A stretch of DNA of 64,000 nucleotides, taken from positions 2,046,001 to 2,110,000 of the forward strand of contig VNWV01000008.1 of assembly GCA_009801085.1 (NCBI GenBank), in the 5' to 3' direction. Of the stretch, positions 10,925-22,670 are shown one piece after another; the stretch's first letter is position 1, and each line of letters starts with the position of its first letter. This DNA comes from Lasiodiplodia sp. COLG20 (taxonomy: Eukaryota; Ascomycota; Dothideomycetes; Botryosphaeriales; Botryosphaeriaceae). The notes beneath the pieces are model-generated. The model was not told the origin of the DNA, ran no database searches, and worked only from the letters and a program-made list of their open reading frames with translations. Made by a program: the position numbers and the translations under genes.

Positions 10925-12238
10925 ATGATGGAAGGACGAAGAAGAGAAAAAGATATGTGTGAAGAAGTGGCGATAATTGATGAAGGATGGCATTTTTGGA
11001 AGTGGACTGTGAGCACGAAAGAGTGGTGGATGATGAACGGGTTTGTTGATGATCTGGTGATGATGGGCGATTCGTCTATTTTGCTTTTTTTCTGCGCCCA
11101 GCTTCTTTGGAGAGCTTGCACGCTTTTAAATTTGTGATACCTACCATACCTTCTGAGCTGTTGGTACGCTTCTTGGTATTAATTTCATCTTTTCTAGCTT
11201 TGGCTGTGCTGCTTACGTTCTTTTTGCGCTGTTTTTCTTTTCTTTATCTCATTGTGCATTTCATTCGGTGTTTGCCTCTGGCGATAATGACCAATGTACG
11301 GACTAAGGCCGAGAGATTATAGGTTGCTTGCATGGTTTTCGTTGCTCCTGTCCCTTTTGTTATAATTTTTTTGCTTTATCAGAATGGGTTCGTCGTATAG
11401 TAATGTGTTTGTTTAAAGCCATGTAAAAACCGTCGTGGCTGGCATTGGCGCCTGGGTTACGACTGGGGTTTGATATACTCATGAAGCAATAGTACCGGTT
11501 GGTCGATTTCAAAGTTGCTGTGAGTGGATCAGTGAGTAAGTTACTTGGTCTTGTAATGCAGCGGTCGCTAATCCAATATGGTGGACAACAGCGTGCTGGG
11601 CGAAAGGGGAATGAAATATTGTATCATGTAAGGGGGTTAAGTCGATTACCGTAACGGGCACACTGTTAGAATCACGCCGATTTCCGTGGCAAAGCAGATG
11701 CCACCGCTTTGTCATTCGCATTGAGGAGAAGATTCTACCAACTGGAAAAATAAGGGGGTATATAAAGCCAAGCCACACATACACACCCTCGCCCCTCCGT
11801 GTGAACATAATGTAAAAAAGTACACTCACCCCATGATATTTCTTCACCGTCTTGATTCCCTGATCGTTTGCCGACGTATCGCTCATCATTCATTCTCTGG
11901 ATATCTTTGCGTAGCGCAGCTGGCCGTGGCCGCCGCTAATTCTCCTGGGCCCGACCCAGGAAGATTTCCGCCTTGTCCAGCCCCCGTCCAATCCCAGTTG
12001 CCACCCCGCCGCTCCAATCCTTTTCATCAGAATTCTCATACGTGACCAGTAGGTCGCCATTAATCATCCCCACAACCCTGGCTGTAATCATCTCCGGCTC
12101 GTAAATAATGTTACTACCGATCGGAGCCCAGCTTGCCATCCACAGCATTGCTAGCGAGGATGAGCGAGGCCTTGGTAGAAGCCCGTACTATATGTCATTG
12201 CCGATGGTGCCGGCAAATTGTTGGGTCTTCTGATATGT
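10925..12238. other. Intergenic region after RhoGEF
   Basis: About 1.3 kb follow the RhoGEF stop. The first ~500 bp are T-rich and look like 3' flank. The rest holds one short reverse frame reported separately, and no complete gene that I can support. Confidence 0.5.
11936..12148 (-). pseudogene. Possible fragment of a sialidase-like (BNR) secreted enzyme
   Basis: A 70-codon reverse frame reads MITARVVGMINGDLLVTYEN in its middle. This resembles the strand pattern of fungal sialidase-fold (BNR/Asp-box) glycosidases, where a phrase of the type xPNGDxLxTxEx recurs. There is no signal peptide, no room for a longer N-terminus before the dynein gene that ends at 12239, and the frame stops after a charged tail. 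It could be the relic of a larger gene or a chance frame. Confidence 0.2.
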
Positions 12239-14020
12239 TCAAGAGCGTGGACTGCTCGTCTTCTTCATCAAGCCGGCAAAGAAGTTGGCCAGACGTTCAT
12301 TCTCGGTCTTGCCGTCATCAACAGGGCTGGTAACACCACTATCGCCGTTTTCTTCACGGCTTGCCTCACGGTCCTGTAAAAAGAGCTTTGTTAGAACGAT
12401 CCGTTTCTCGAACGAGGGAGCACTGGTAGAACGTACCTTCAAACGCTTCAACATGTCATCGGCATCAACCTGAATACCGCCCATGTTAAACTGCACCGGC
12501 CCGATGTGCTCTTCCACAACACCACTTCCTGCGTTGTTCGTACCGGCAACTGTTGAATCTCCAGTGCCATGAGTAATGAACGCGCCGGCCTTCTTCTCCT
12601 TGTTGGCTGCGTTCTTGATCTTTTCATCCTCGGCTCGCAACTTGTCAAGAACCTCGAGCTGACTACCCAGGAACATTTGGTTGTCTTGGCTATCGATCTC
12701 AATTCCACTTGCGCCGTTGAGAGTGTTGACTGGCAGGCCTTGAGCAAGGAGAGAGTCCCGGGTTGGGTCGCGAATGGTCTCTTCGTAAATGGAAACAGCG
12801 GGAGACTCTTCTTCCGGCTCATGGGCTGCGCCGTTCTGGATAACTTCCTCACCGTTCGCCTCACCGTTGAGAGACGGTCGTCGTGGTTGGGGTGCTTGAA
12901 TGTCAACGGACCAGGCCTGGCTGACGCCTTCTGCATCAAAACCGTCGCGCAGAACACGAATCTTTCCCCAGGAATCCCAGTTCGGCGGAACGAGAACGCG
13001 GTCGCGGTCGATGACGTTGTGCTTAAGCGAGTTCTTCTGGAGCATTGACTTTATGCCGAGACTCGAGTGCACGAGTGTCTGTAGTGATCCGGGCGCCGCG
13101 GGCATCGTGTAGATGAGAGATGCGCCGTGCTTCAGCAGGATAGTACGCATGTACTGCAGCACAAAGTCGAACTCCTCCTCCTTCCACCCGCGCTCCCTCT
13201 CCAGTGCCTCGATCTTGTCGGCATTCTGGCACACGACGCAAAGTGGTATACCGAGCGGCTCGTCCCACTCGCCGGGTCCGACGGGTATCGACACATCTCC
13301 ATCAGCTCCGGTGCCCGGAGTACCATCGAGGTTGTTTTTGCGCCCCCGCTCTTGCCACGAGACAATGTTCTCCTCCAACACATATTTGCAGTCGTCCTCC
13401 AGCGAAGTCACAAGGGAGCGCAGGACGCGAATCCACTCGCGCAGTTGCCGAACCCACAGCCACGGTTGTGACCAATCCAGTAAGATGACTATCAGCATGT
13501 TCGGCAGTGTGCGGGGGGTGAGCAGCGGCTTGAGGAGCGGGGTGAACGAAGGCGAAGGATCAGTGAGCAGGTAAAGGGACAGGCGAGCGAGGATGTCTAG
13601 TCCAATCAGCATATACCCGGCTTGGAGTTCAGGAACAGCAGCGCACCATCTTGGTCAGCGTCCAAGACATCTTGGTACGTATAGCCGAGCGCGAACTGGT
13701 TCGCGATGGGCGGTCTGCGGCCGCGGTCCGGCGGCCTCCTCCGGCCGTTCTCGTCCATCGTAAGTGATTCCAGAAACTCTTTCTGGGTGTCGGGTGTGCC
13801 TCCTGCAGACGCCAAAAAATTCCTGTTAGACTTCATGCATTGGTGCAGTTGTTGGGCTTGACCGACCAAGGACCAGCAAGCTCTTTTCGGGTAACCGTTT
13901 GCCGCTGGAAACGCCATCCAGCATGGACGACCAGATGTTTTTGTTCTCATCTTGGCTGCGAGGACGGCCAGGCGAGCTGCTGCGGTTGCTGTAGGACGAT
14001 ATGCGGTGTGATGCGGACAT
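12239..14020 (-). CDS. Cytoplasmic dynein light intermediate chain
   Basis: Four exons (14020-13867, 13802-13647, 13596-12437, 12373-12239) give 534 residues; introns are 64, 50 and 63 bp. After a Ser/Arg-rich start, residues near 48-60 read LLVLGGTPDTQKEF, the degenerate P-loop region of fungal light intermediate chains. The phrase ALGYTYQDVLDADQDDILARL, rebuilt across intron 2, and the later HNVIDRDRVLVPPNWDSWGK segment are typical of the family. The C-terminal half is charged and low in complexity, with a final helix (LANFFAGLM) that in this family binds adaptors. The protein is a dynein motor subunit linking the heavy chain to cargo adaptors, important for nuclear migration in hyphae. Intron 1 uses the unusual donor GTCGGT. 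Start chosen at the first ATG of the conserved frame. Confidence 0.9.
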
Positions 14021-14588
14021 GGTGGGCGTTGAGAACGCGGTGTGCGGGCGGCGATAGGGGCAGCGGCGTGCTCAATGGGGGTTCGGCTTCGGCGTAGACA
14101 GGACGCAGGGTCTACGTGGACATGGCGATAGCGCGATGCAGCGAGTTGTGGGCGGTGTGAGCGAGTTGGCGGAGAGGTGTTTGGTTCATCTCCTGTCGCG
14201 CTGGCGGCGTTTCTGGGGAGGACGCGCTGTTCAAACACATGCCTGAGGCCAAAGCTTGGCGCCTTCAGGGCCCACGCCCGCAGCTGCCGATCTGTCTGAG
14301 CTCTTGCACGGCGCCTGCATGCGACGGCAGCTGCGCATTCTGGTTGCAGAGACTTCTGATAGTGATCAGCACGGGGAAGCGCGTCTTGACGTTACTGCTG
14401 GCCTTTCACGTTGGGCGCATTCCAGCAGCTTCTGCCCGTGCCGCCAACTGGGCCCCCGCGCTGCACAAAGCTAGGCGCGTCTCGTCATCGTACTTTACTC
14501 CGCCGCCCGTTCTCCTACCGATTCCAATCTCGCGTACCTCTCCACTCCTCTACAACAACCGCCGCGCGATCGCAACCGTCACACCCAC
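14021..14588. promoter_or_regulatory. Divergent promoter: dynein LIC / Bax-inhibitor-1 gene
   Basis: 568 bp of moderately GC-rich DNA separate the two divergent start codons and should hold both promoters. Open frames here lack family features. No specific factor site was recognised. Confidence 0.5.
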
Positions 14589-15679
14589 ATGAGCCACAAC
14601 CAGAACTACGACACGATGGCCGCGAACACGAAATACCAGCCTGCTCCGCAGCGCGACTCGTTCGAAGACGAGCAGGCGGCGGGCTTCAGCCAGGCGCCAC
14701 CTGCCTACGAGGCCGAAGCTGCCACCAACGCCGCTCTGCTCTCTGGTGTCGCGCGTGGCGAATATGATAATGTGCCAGACGATTTCAAGGTACGAAGAGC
14801 TTCGCTTTACGTATTGTAGGCTTCAGGCTTCGCTGACGCTCCATAGTTCGGTGGCGTGGTTGCCGAGGCTACTCTCGACATTCGCATGCAGTTCATCCGC
14901 AAGGTCTACGCTATCCTGTAAGTCGTCGCCTCACAAGCGCACATAAGAATATGGGGTCTCGGGGCATTTTTCTGGACGGCGGTATAGATGAGTGCTAAAA
15001 GAGACGCCCCGAGGAATGCCTGAGCTCTAATGACGGGGATACCCGAACTAGCGGAAAGGTATGGTTGCTAACAATACCGTATAGGACTGTCCAGCTTCTT
15101 ATGACCGCTGTCCTAAGCTCGATCTCCTTCTTCAGCGAGGGCTACAGGCACTGGATTCAGGGCAACCAGTGGATGATGTGGATCTCCCTCTTCGGCGCCA
15201 TCGGCTTTATGCTTCTCACTTTCTGGAAGCGCAAGTCATATCCGACCAACCTGCTGTTCCTCACTGGTTTCACTGTTCTCGAATCCTACTCCATTTCCGT
15301 CATTACCTCCTACTATGAGGCCACGATCGTCCTCGAAGCTCTTGTCTTCACCCTAGCCATCTTCGTTGCTCTCACTGCCTTTGCTTGCCAGAGCAAGTAC
15401 GACTTTACGTCATGGATGCCCTATCTATTTGGCGCTATCTGGGTCTTGATCATCTTTGGTTTCATGTCGGCCTTCTTCCCTTACAACAGCAAGGTCGAAC
15501 TGGGCTACGGTGTTGTTGCCGCCTTGATCTTCAGCGGCTACATCCTGGTCGATACCCAGCTGATTATGCGTCATTACCACGTCGAGGAGGAGATTGCTGC
15601 TGCTATGTCCCTCTACCTTGACATCCTTAACCTTTTCCTGGCCATTCTTCGCATTCTGAACAGCCAGAACAACAACTAG
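14589..15679 (+). CDS. BXI1: Bax inhibitor-1 family membrane protein (TMBIM/BXI1-like)
   Basis: Three exons (14589-14789, 14847-14917, 15085-15679) give 288 residues, normal for the family. The first ~65 residues are hydrophilic and Tyr/Pro/Ala-rich. The conserved entry phrase DIRMQFIRKVYAIL, rebuilt across intron 2, precedes seven hydrophobic segments. The late phrase FSGYILVDTQLIM followed by DILNLFLAILRIL is diagnostic of BI-1/TMBIM proteins, including the acidic residues that form the pH-sensing site. These proteins sit in the ER, vacuole or Golgi membrane and leak calcium, dampening stress-induced cell death. Intron 2 is 167 bp, long for this window, with a clear GCTAAC branch site at about 15,066-15,071. 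The divergent neighbour is the dynein subunit, with no functional link evident. Confidence 0.93.
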
Positions 15680-15908
15680 GCCGATACCATGGATCATCCT
15701 ACAGAGAAGCACTGAGGTCAACAGCGCTCCCATGCGTGCTGTCCCGCTTTCTTTGTTCGTCTGGAACGTGGCGTTTTCTGTTTAGGCTCCTCGGCACAAT
15801 TCAAATTGATAATACACGTTGCTTTTGTTAACTGCAGTTTGAACATTCAGGTTGCATATTATGTAAAATCGTCTTGTATTAGCATGCTTCATGCTTCTAG
15901 AGTGAATT

Positions 15909-16687
15909 TTACCTGTACTGCACCCTCTGGCCACCCCGCTTCTCAAGCTTCTGCTGTCTCTTGCTGCCAGTCGAGATCCCCTCGGCGTTTCCAGCACCCG
16001 ACAAACCAGCCATACTCTGCTTTGCGCCGATGAAGGTAGTATAGGCAAGATATGCCGAGTAGACAGGCACTGCGAGCTAGGTGTTGTTAGCATCTTCAGG
16101 GTTGCCGAACGCTTGCCGACGATTTTACTCACCCAAAGCCACCATGCGCCATCGCCGAGAGCAGCAGCCATGACTAAAACACCCTGAGTCCAGTACAGTA
16201 CGTCCCACATCCATTCAGTCAGGCCCTGGGCCTCGAGGTCTTCTCCAGCGCGGCGGAGCTGGCCAGTTTCCTTGTCGTAGGTTGGGCGCGCAATGCGCTC
16301 AAACCAGAACTGGATCACCAATGACGGCAACGAACACAATATGTAGACGGTAATAGAGCGGCCGGACCATGTTTTCGCGAAGAGGAACTTGGACAGAAGG
16401 AAGAAGAAGTGGATGCCAAGGGTGATCAGATGCGCTCGATTGAGCTGCTCCTTGTTGCGCGCGGCAAGTTGCTTTTGCGATTTCTGGGGGCGGTTAGCTC
16501 TGACTGGGCGACGTGGAAGCCCGCAGAAGTGGGCGGAATAGTTGCTGTGTAGCGCGCAATTGACAGTATTGGGGGGAATTGTGATTGTTTGAGGCAAGGG
16601 TGGGATATTGAGCCGTGCTTCAAGGGAAGACAACGTTCATGCTATGCCGGAAGGGGCTTTCGCAAAGGTGCAGCATACCTGGGCCAT
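15909..16687 (-). CDS. SND2: SND2/TMEM208-family ER targeting protein
   Basis: Three exons (16687-16679, 16483-16133, 16076-15909) give 175 residues. The first exon encodes only Met-Ala-Gln, followed by a 195 bp intron. The protein starts with a basic QKSQKQLAARN helix, then two hydrophobic hairpins (LITLGIHFFFLL and ITVYILCSLPSLVIQFW). The pair GLTEWMWDVLYWTQ and AVPVYSAYLAYTTF follows, and the C-terminus KRGGQRVQYR is basic. These are features of the DUF788/TMEM208 family. Yeast Snd2 (Env10) is an ER membrane component of the SRP-independent route that inserts proteins with internal or C-terminal membrane segments. The tail runs convergently towards the BI-1 gene with about 230 bp between stops. 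The tiny first exon is the least certain part. Confidence 0.87.
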
Positions 16688-17375
16688 TGCGGGACGCGGT
16701 GGTGTGCGTTTCGAGAGACAGGGACGTAGGTGGACCTGGCCGCGTGGGCGAGGAGATGCGTAGGCGCTCCGGGTGGACAGGGTGCGGGTTCCTGCAAAGA
16801 CACGCGTCGATGAGCGTGAGAATCAGTCCTATGCGGCGGAGATGGAACTTTTGGCTGGAGTGACGTCCAGGCGAGCAGTCTCTGGGGGAACCCTAAGCGC
16901 GGCCACGCGCTTGCCGGAAGCGCTTAGAGATCGACATGGGAGCCTGTCCGCCAACCGCCGGGGCCTGCACAACAACAGAGAAGCGTCCCGACGAGACTAG
17001 CCATCGCAACCGCGCCGCGGCCAGTCCTCGCTTCACGCCACGCTGCCTGCCCGTCGCGCGACCCGCCACCCTCGATCCCTCCCAGCCTTCATGGTCGCAC
17101 GCTGACGGCGCCGCTTCCGACCGTCGCGCTGCGTGCATCTCTGCCGAGCCTGCGTCGCTCCGCTTTGTCGTGTCCGACAACCTGTATACACAAACACCCC
17201 GGCTCTGGTTCTGCGACAACTCAGGCCTGCATTCATGGCGTAACCACGCCGCAACCTCCCGACCTTCCTCGCATCCGTCCTCGAGGGCTCACCTGTGCCC
17301 TACTCCCTCGTCGAATCCTTTTCCGTGACCACCTCGTTCTGCGTCGTCCACGTCGACGCCCACCCACCCGCCGCC
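16688..17375. promoter_or_regulatory. Divergent promoter: SND2 / CDC27
   Basis: About 690 bp lie between divergent start codons. The sequence is GC-rich with chance frames on both strands. An in-frame ATG at 17295 could extend the CDC27 protein by 27 residues, but the extension looks unlike the family. Confidence 0.45.
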
Positions 17376-19975
17376 ATGTCCCCCACCCCGAATCCCTACA
17401 TCGCAACGCAGCTGCGGCAGCTTATTTACTACCACCTCGACAATGACTTCGTGCAAAACGCACTGTTCCTCGCTGGCCGTCTACACGGGCAAGAGCCGCG
17501 CAGCCCGGACGCCGCCCACCTGCTTGCCCTCTGCAATCTCCGTCTTGGCCGCTTGAAGGCCGCCTACGACTACAGCCGCGAGAAAGGCTTCCGAGGACAC
17601 CACCTAGGCTGCGCTTATATCTTTGCGCAAGCTTGCTTGGGCTTGGGGCGCTACCCTGAAGGCATAACAGCGCTGGACCGCGCGCGAGGTCAATGGGGAG
17701 GCCGGAACCACTGGAGTAAGTGCACTCCACACAAGGAAGTCTGTCAGCAAAAGCCACATATTAATTAGCTGTCTACTACCAGATAAGCATTCCGAGACGG
17801 CGAGGCGCCATCTGCCGGATGCTGCGGCTGTGAACTGCCTTCTAGGAAAACTATGGCGAGCTCACGGGGATGTCAACAAGGCAATTGCATGCTATGCTGA
17901 AGCCCTTAAGCTTAATCCTTTCATGTGGGATGCGTTCCTCGACCTTTGCGAGACTGGTATGCATCACAGCTCCTTTGCAGGTTCATGGCCGCTAACATAT
18001 GGCAGGTGCCGTTGTCCGCCCCTCCAACGTTTTCAAAATGACCCCGGAAATGTCAGCATTATTATCAGCATCAACCGCTTTCCCCGACTCCCCTCCTGCG
18101 AACGCCTCTTCAAATGGAATCTTCACCCCTTCTCAGGATCTCTTCAACCCCGGCCGGACAGAGAATGGCCAACGAAATGGAGGCGGATTGTTTGCAAGGT
18201 TTATTGCGGCGAATGGGAACGGCCAGCAAGTCCTTGACGTGGAAACGCCGGTTGGTAATGGTGGAGGAGCCCATGATGAAGACGTCATGATGGGCGAAGC
18301 AGGCGGAGCACCAATGAGCCGGGTGCCAAGCGCGGAGCCACCACACGCACCAGCAAGAAGACCCCGACAGATGCCGTCAATGACGGACTCCGGAGTGGAC
18401 GTTCCTCGAATGAAGTCGATAACCACGCGCAGTCGTGTAAGGTCTGGGACGGATTCCAGCGACCATGCGGAGCCTGTGAAGTCGTCCACGGCGGGTGCCC
18501 AAAAGCGAACAGTTTCTGGAAACATGGCCCATGCCAGCACGTCAGCGAGCAACGCCGCATCTCAGCCGAGGAGGAGCCACCGACTAATGCAGTCTGTACA
18601 GGACCATATAAGGCCCTCGGGAGGCAGACCACTGGCTACAGGGAAAAGTGCGGAAACTCAAGAAAGGGAAAAGGAGAGGGTGTTGAGAAAAGCTCGGTTA
18701 CCCACAGCGGCAAAGAGCAGCAGATCTGGCGCCTCCGCTGTAGGAAGAGTGATCAGCGGCAACAGGAAACCCATTGAGCCCAGCGAGCGAGACTTGAAGG
18801 AAAGCCGGTCCCAAAGCGCTTTGGGCGGGAATACGATAGCACCTGCGCCTCCGAAACAGCAACAGTCGACGGCAGCTACCGAAGTTGCGAAGGAGCGAGA
18901 GGCTTTGCAATCTTTGTTAGAATTATTCTGCAAGTTGGGAAGCGCTTACTATCTTCTCAGCCGGTACTCTTCCCAGTCAGCCTGGGAAGAGTTCAATTCC
19001 CTTCCCTCTGCACAGCGTGAAACGCCCTGGGTACTTGCTCAGATGGGCCGCGCACAATACGAGCAGGCAAGGTACAACGAGGCCGCAGACCTTTTTGAAA
19101 AAGTCAAGCGGATCGCACCTTCGCGGATGGAAGACATGGAAGTCTACTCGACTGTTCTATGGCATCTTAAGGGAGAGACCGACCTCGCTTATCTGGCACA
19201 CGAGCTCATTGAAACAGACCGGCTCTCCCCACAGGCATGGTGCGCGATTGGGAATTCCTTCTCCCTTCAGCGTGAGCACGACCAAGCAGTCAAGTGCTTC
19301 CGGCGTGCCACCCAGCTTGACCCGAAGTTCGCGTACGCCTTCACGCTGCAAGGTCACGAGCACGTGGCAAACGAGGAGTTCGACAAAGCGCTTCTGGCCT
19401 ACCGAAGCGCTATAGCTGCGGACAGCCGACACTACAACGGTTGGTACGGACTTGGGCGGGTGTACGAAAAGATGGGCAAATTCGAAGTTGCTGAAAAGCA
19501 TTACAAGAACGCTCATCACATCAACCCGAGAAACCCAGTTCTGTTGGTGTGCATTGGCGTTGTCCTGGAGAGAATGCGGAAGCCGCAGGCAGCATTGCTG
19601 CAATACAACGAAGCGTGCCGACTGGATCCACGGAGCGCTCTGGCACGGTTCAAGAAGGCGAGAGTGCTGATGAACTTGAGGAAGACCAGAATGGCACTCG
19701 AGGAGTTGGAAATTCTGAAGGACTTGGCGCCTGATGAAGCCAACGTGCATTTCATGCTTGGCAAGCTGTACAAGATGATGAGAGACAAGACGAGCGCGAT
19801 CAGGCACTTTACCATTGCGCTCAACTTGGACCCGAAGGTATGCTTGATTGTCGTCTATGGGAGGGCGGCGAGGTTGCTAACGGCGGTTTAGGCTGCGCAG
19901 TACATCAAGGAAGCGATGGAGTCGCTGGAAGATGACGAAGATGACGAGTACGATGACGATGACGACGGGGCTTGA
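17376..19975 (+). CDS. CDC27: Anaphase-promoting complex subunit 3 (CDC27/BimA/nuc2), TPR protein
   Basis: Four exons (17376-17715, 17783-17956, 18006-19837, 19892-19975) give 809 residues. The N-terminus (QLRQLIYYHLDNDFVQNALF) is the APC3 N-terminal dimerisation domain, followed by TPR-like helices. A long Ser/Pro/Arg-rich linker covers about residues 180-480. At least seven canonical TPR motifs then follow (for example AWCAIGNSFSLQREHDQAVK and GWYGLGRVYEKMGKFEVAEK). The last exon encodes an acidic tail ending in poly-Asp. CDC27 is a scaffold arm of the APC/C ubiquitin ligase and receives the IR tails of CDC20/CDH1 and APC10; the linker is where mitotic phosphorylation occurs in orthologues. 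The start at 17376 was chosen because the family begins almost directly with this helix. Confidence 0.93.
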
Positions 19976-21288
19976 AGGCCACCCTCATTGCTATCATTTC
20001 CGAGTTGTCGGCTGGGCCGTCCTCGTTCGGAGAAAGGCGTGGGGATTCCTACTTCACCGCCCTTGCACCTTTGCATCACCCCATCGCATTTGGCATCTTG
20101 CATGGCGTCCCCCAACAAAAGCGGCGGTACAACGTGGCTTTTGGCTATGTTCCCTTTTGATGCATCTCCTTGCCCTATCAGTAGTCGCTTCATTCCGATT
20201 TGGCGCATGATGGTTGGATGAAGAGCGACAAATACCACACCTCAAAAATTTTGATTTTGGCAAAGCGAGCATGGCGGCGTTCAGTGGAGCAGTGTCACTA
20301 ATTTTGGGCTTTTCCTCGGACCTCTCCTTTCCAGGGCCGCGCATTGGGTTGGCGTTTACTGGTGGATTCTAATGATGATCAGAGAAACGAGCTTTCCTCG
20401 TTACTGTATAGTACCCCTATCGGAGAGCGGCGGGGAATTTGATTTGAGACAGCATGGGAGGGAGACATCATGTAGTTCTCGTAGCACGGCCGCCCAGCGG
20501 AGTAGCTACGACGGGGGCGAAGCCTAGACTGAGAGCCTTGTGATTGGCTGGGCTCTATTTTTGGAGAAATCAATCTCAGGTCTCATGATGGTAGATGTGC
20601 GAATGTGCAACGTGATGTTGGCGCTCGCGATCAGCTGCCGGAGGCCCCGCCCAATGGAAAGCCAAGCTTCCCTGATCCCTGCGGCTCAAGCTCGCTCACC
20701 GCCCGCGCTCGCAGTTGCTGCCCAGGCCCCGGTTCAACCGTCGGCAACAGAAAAAAGCCCCAGCGCCGACATCCCACCTCAACACAACCGGGACAGGTGA
20801 CGCCTGCTACGCCCCACCTCCTCTCAAACCGCCTTCCCTCCCGTTATTTTGCGCGACCGGACTGTCAATTGCTTTCGCTTGCCGTCTGCCTTCTGACCAG
20901 ACCCCAAATCTCGCCCGTCACGCGCTCCCGGCTTAACCCTGCCATATCTTCTCCAACCTCGGCGCACTCTCCGCTCAACGATCCGCGTCTGCGCTTCCTC
21001 GTCTTCCCACCGCCGACAGGAACAAAAAATCCACGGGGCGCAAACCGCATTTCGCCGCAAGCGCACCCTTTTCGCGCCCCTCCGTCAAGCCGACAAGGTC
21101 GCCCCGTACCTAGCTCCTACCACCGCGTGGAGACCGCCTTCCACTCACCGTCGCCGACGAACGCCCGCGCCCGAAAGCGCTCCGACGTACAACTTAAAAC
21201 CCACCTCAACCGTCTCCTCCGGCCTCGGCTTCCGTTCTCACCTTTTTCATCCTTCCCCTCCCCCTTACCCTAAACCGCTTTCCTCCCG
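19976..21288. other. Intergenic region, CDC27 3' flank and AGPAT promoter
   Basis: About 1.3 kb without a supported gene. The right half (20,600-21,280) is C-rich with a long chance frame full of Pro, Ser and Arg. It is probably the promoter and 5' leader of the acyltransferase. Confidence 0.5.
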
Positions 21289-22670
21289 ATGGGCGCCCTC
21301 CTCCGCGCCCTCGCCGCCATCGTCGTCTCGCCGCTCCTGCTGCACGGGCTCGCAACCGTCCTGCCAAAGAACAGCATGCTGTCGTTCGTGGCGCGCGCGA
21401 TCGCGTCGGTGTCTTCGCTGCTGGTGGCGGCGTGCTACGGCGTGGTGAGTAGCATAGTGCTGCGCGCGACGGGCTACGGCGGGCTCAGCCAGTGGACGAC
21501 GGCCCGCGCGTTCAAGTGGATCATGTGGTTCAGCACCGGCGTGAGCTTTGCTGTCGTCGAGGGCGACGAGTATCTGCTCGAGCGGCCCGCAGTTTTCGTG
21601 GGCAATCATCAGACGTGAGTTACTTTTTTTTTTTTCTTTTCCTTTGTTTCCTTTGCCTTTCGCGTGAGGTCGCTTTCGTGGAAAGGAGGTCATGGGGGTT
21701 GGATGTGGTCAGAGGCCTGTGAGAAGGATTGCGAGAGCACGGGGCGTTTGGAGGTTGGCTGGATGGAGATCTGGGGAAATAGTGGGGAAAGATTCGTGGC
21801 ACATCAGACCTAAGGTGGCATGTGGGGGGATGACGAATGCTGGGGAGATATCTCCCGGGAAAGGGGGAAGAGGTGCCGATGTGAAATGCTTGGCTCGCGT
21901 TGTCACGCCGGGTATCATTGGAAGGACCAGATTTGCTAACACGAAACTCGACAGTGAACTTGATGTCCTCATGCTTGGTTGCATCTTCCCTAAGTATTGC
22001 AGTGTCACTGCCAAGAAGAGCTTGAAGTACACTCCCTTCCTCGGCTGGTTCAGTAAGTTCTCTCGACCCTGCGACAACTTGATTGTTATGGATCGTTAAC
22101 AGCGCCGAATCTACAGTGACCCTTTCCAAGTCTGTTTTCATCGATCGTGGCAACAGCAAGACCGCCCGCGCCGCCTTCGATGGTGCTGCCAACTTCATGA
22201 AGAACGAGAAGCAGAGCGTCTACATCTTCCCCGAGGGTACGCGCTCTTATGCCGATGGCCCTGAGCTTCTCCCCTTCAAGAAGGGCGCTTTCCATCTTGC
22301 GGTCCAGGCTCAGGTCCCTATTGTCCCGATCGTCGTCGCGAACTACAGCAACGTCTTGAGCCTCAAGAAGAAGATTTTCAACAGCGGCGTCGTGCCTGTG
22401 AAGGGTAAGTGGAATCTCTAGTCTCTCCTTCGGGTGTTTCGAATTAGTACAGTGTTTTGAGCATCGAATGCTAACGTTATACGTGTTTCAGTCCTCCCTC
22501 CCATTCCCACCAAGGGGCTTACTGCCGCCGATGTTGATCGTCTCACGACTGAGACGAGAGAATCGATGCTCAGGACGCTGCAGGAGCTCGCTCACAGCGA
22601 GAAGGGCGAGGCGATCGCCCTGAAGTCGACCGGTGCTTACCACGCTCCTGCCGTGAAAAAGGAGCTGTAA
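21289..22670 (+). CDS. SLC1: 1-acyl-sn-glycerol-3-phosphate acyltransferase (AGPAT/SLC1-like)
   Basis: Four exons (21289-21614, 21955-22052, 22117-22404, 22492-22670) give 296 residues. Two hydrophobic segments occupy the first 60 residues. The acyltransferase block I, NHQTELD at residues 106-112 (the NHx4D catalytic motif), is rebuilt exactly across intron 1. Block II (VFIDRGN), block III (FPEGTRS, 179-185) and block IV (VPIVPIVV) follow in order. The enzyme converts lysophosphatidic acid to phosphatidic acid in the ER membrane or on lipid droplets. Intron 1 is 340 bp, several times the local norm, and begins with a run of T. Domain content is complete. The symbol reflects family resemblance to yeast SLC1. 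Confidence 0.94.

Noticed and set aside
11509..11889. Reverse frame starting MMSDTSANDQGIKTVKKYHG
   Set aside because: A possible donor follows the first 20 codons, but no downstream exon continues it and the rest of the frame has no protein character.
20605..21273. 222-codon forward frame before the acyltransferase
   Set aside because: Pro/Ser/Arg low-complexity composition typical of C-rich leader DNA; no motif.
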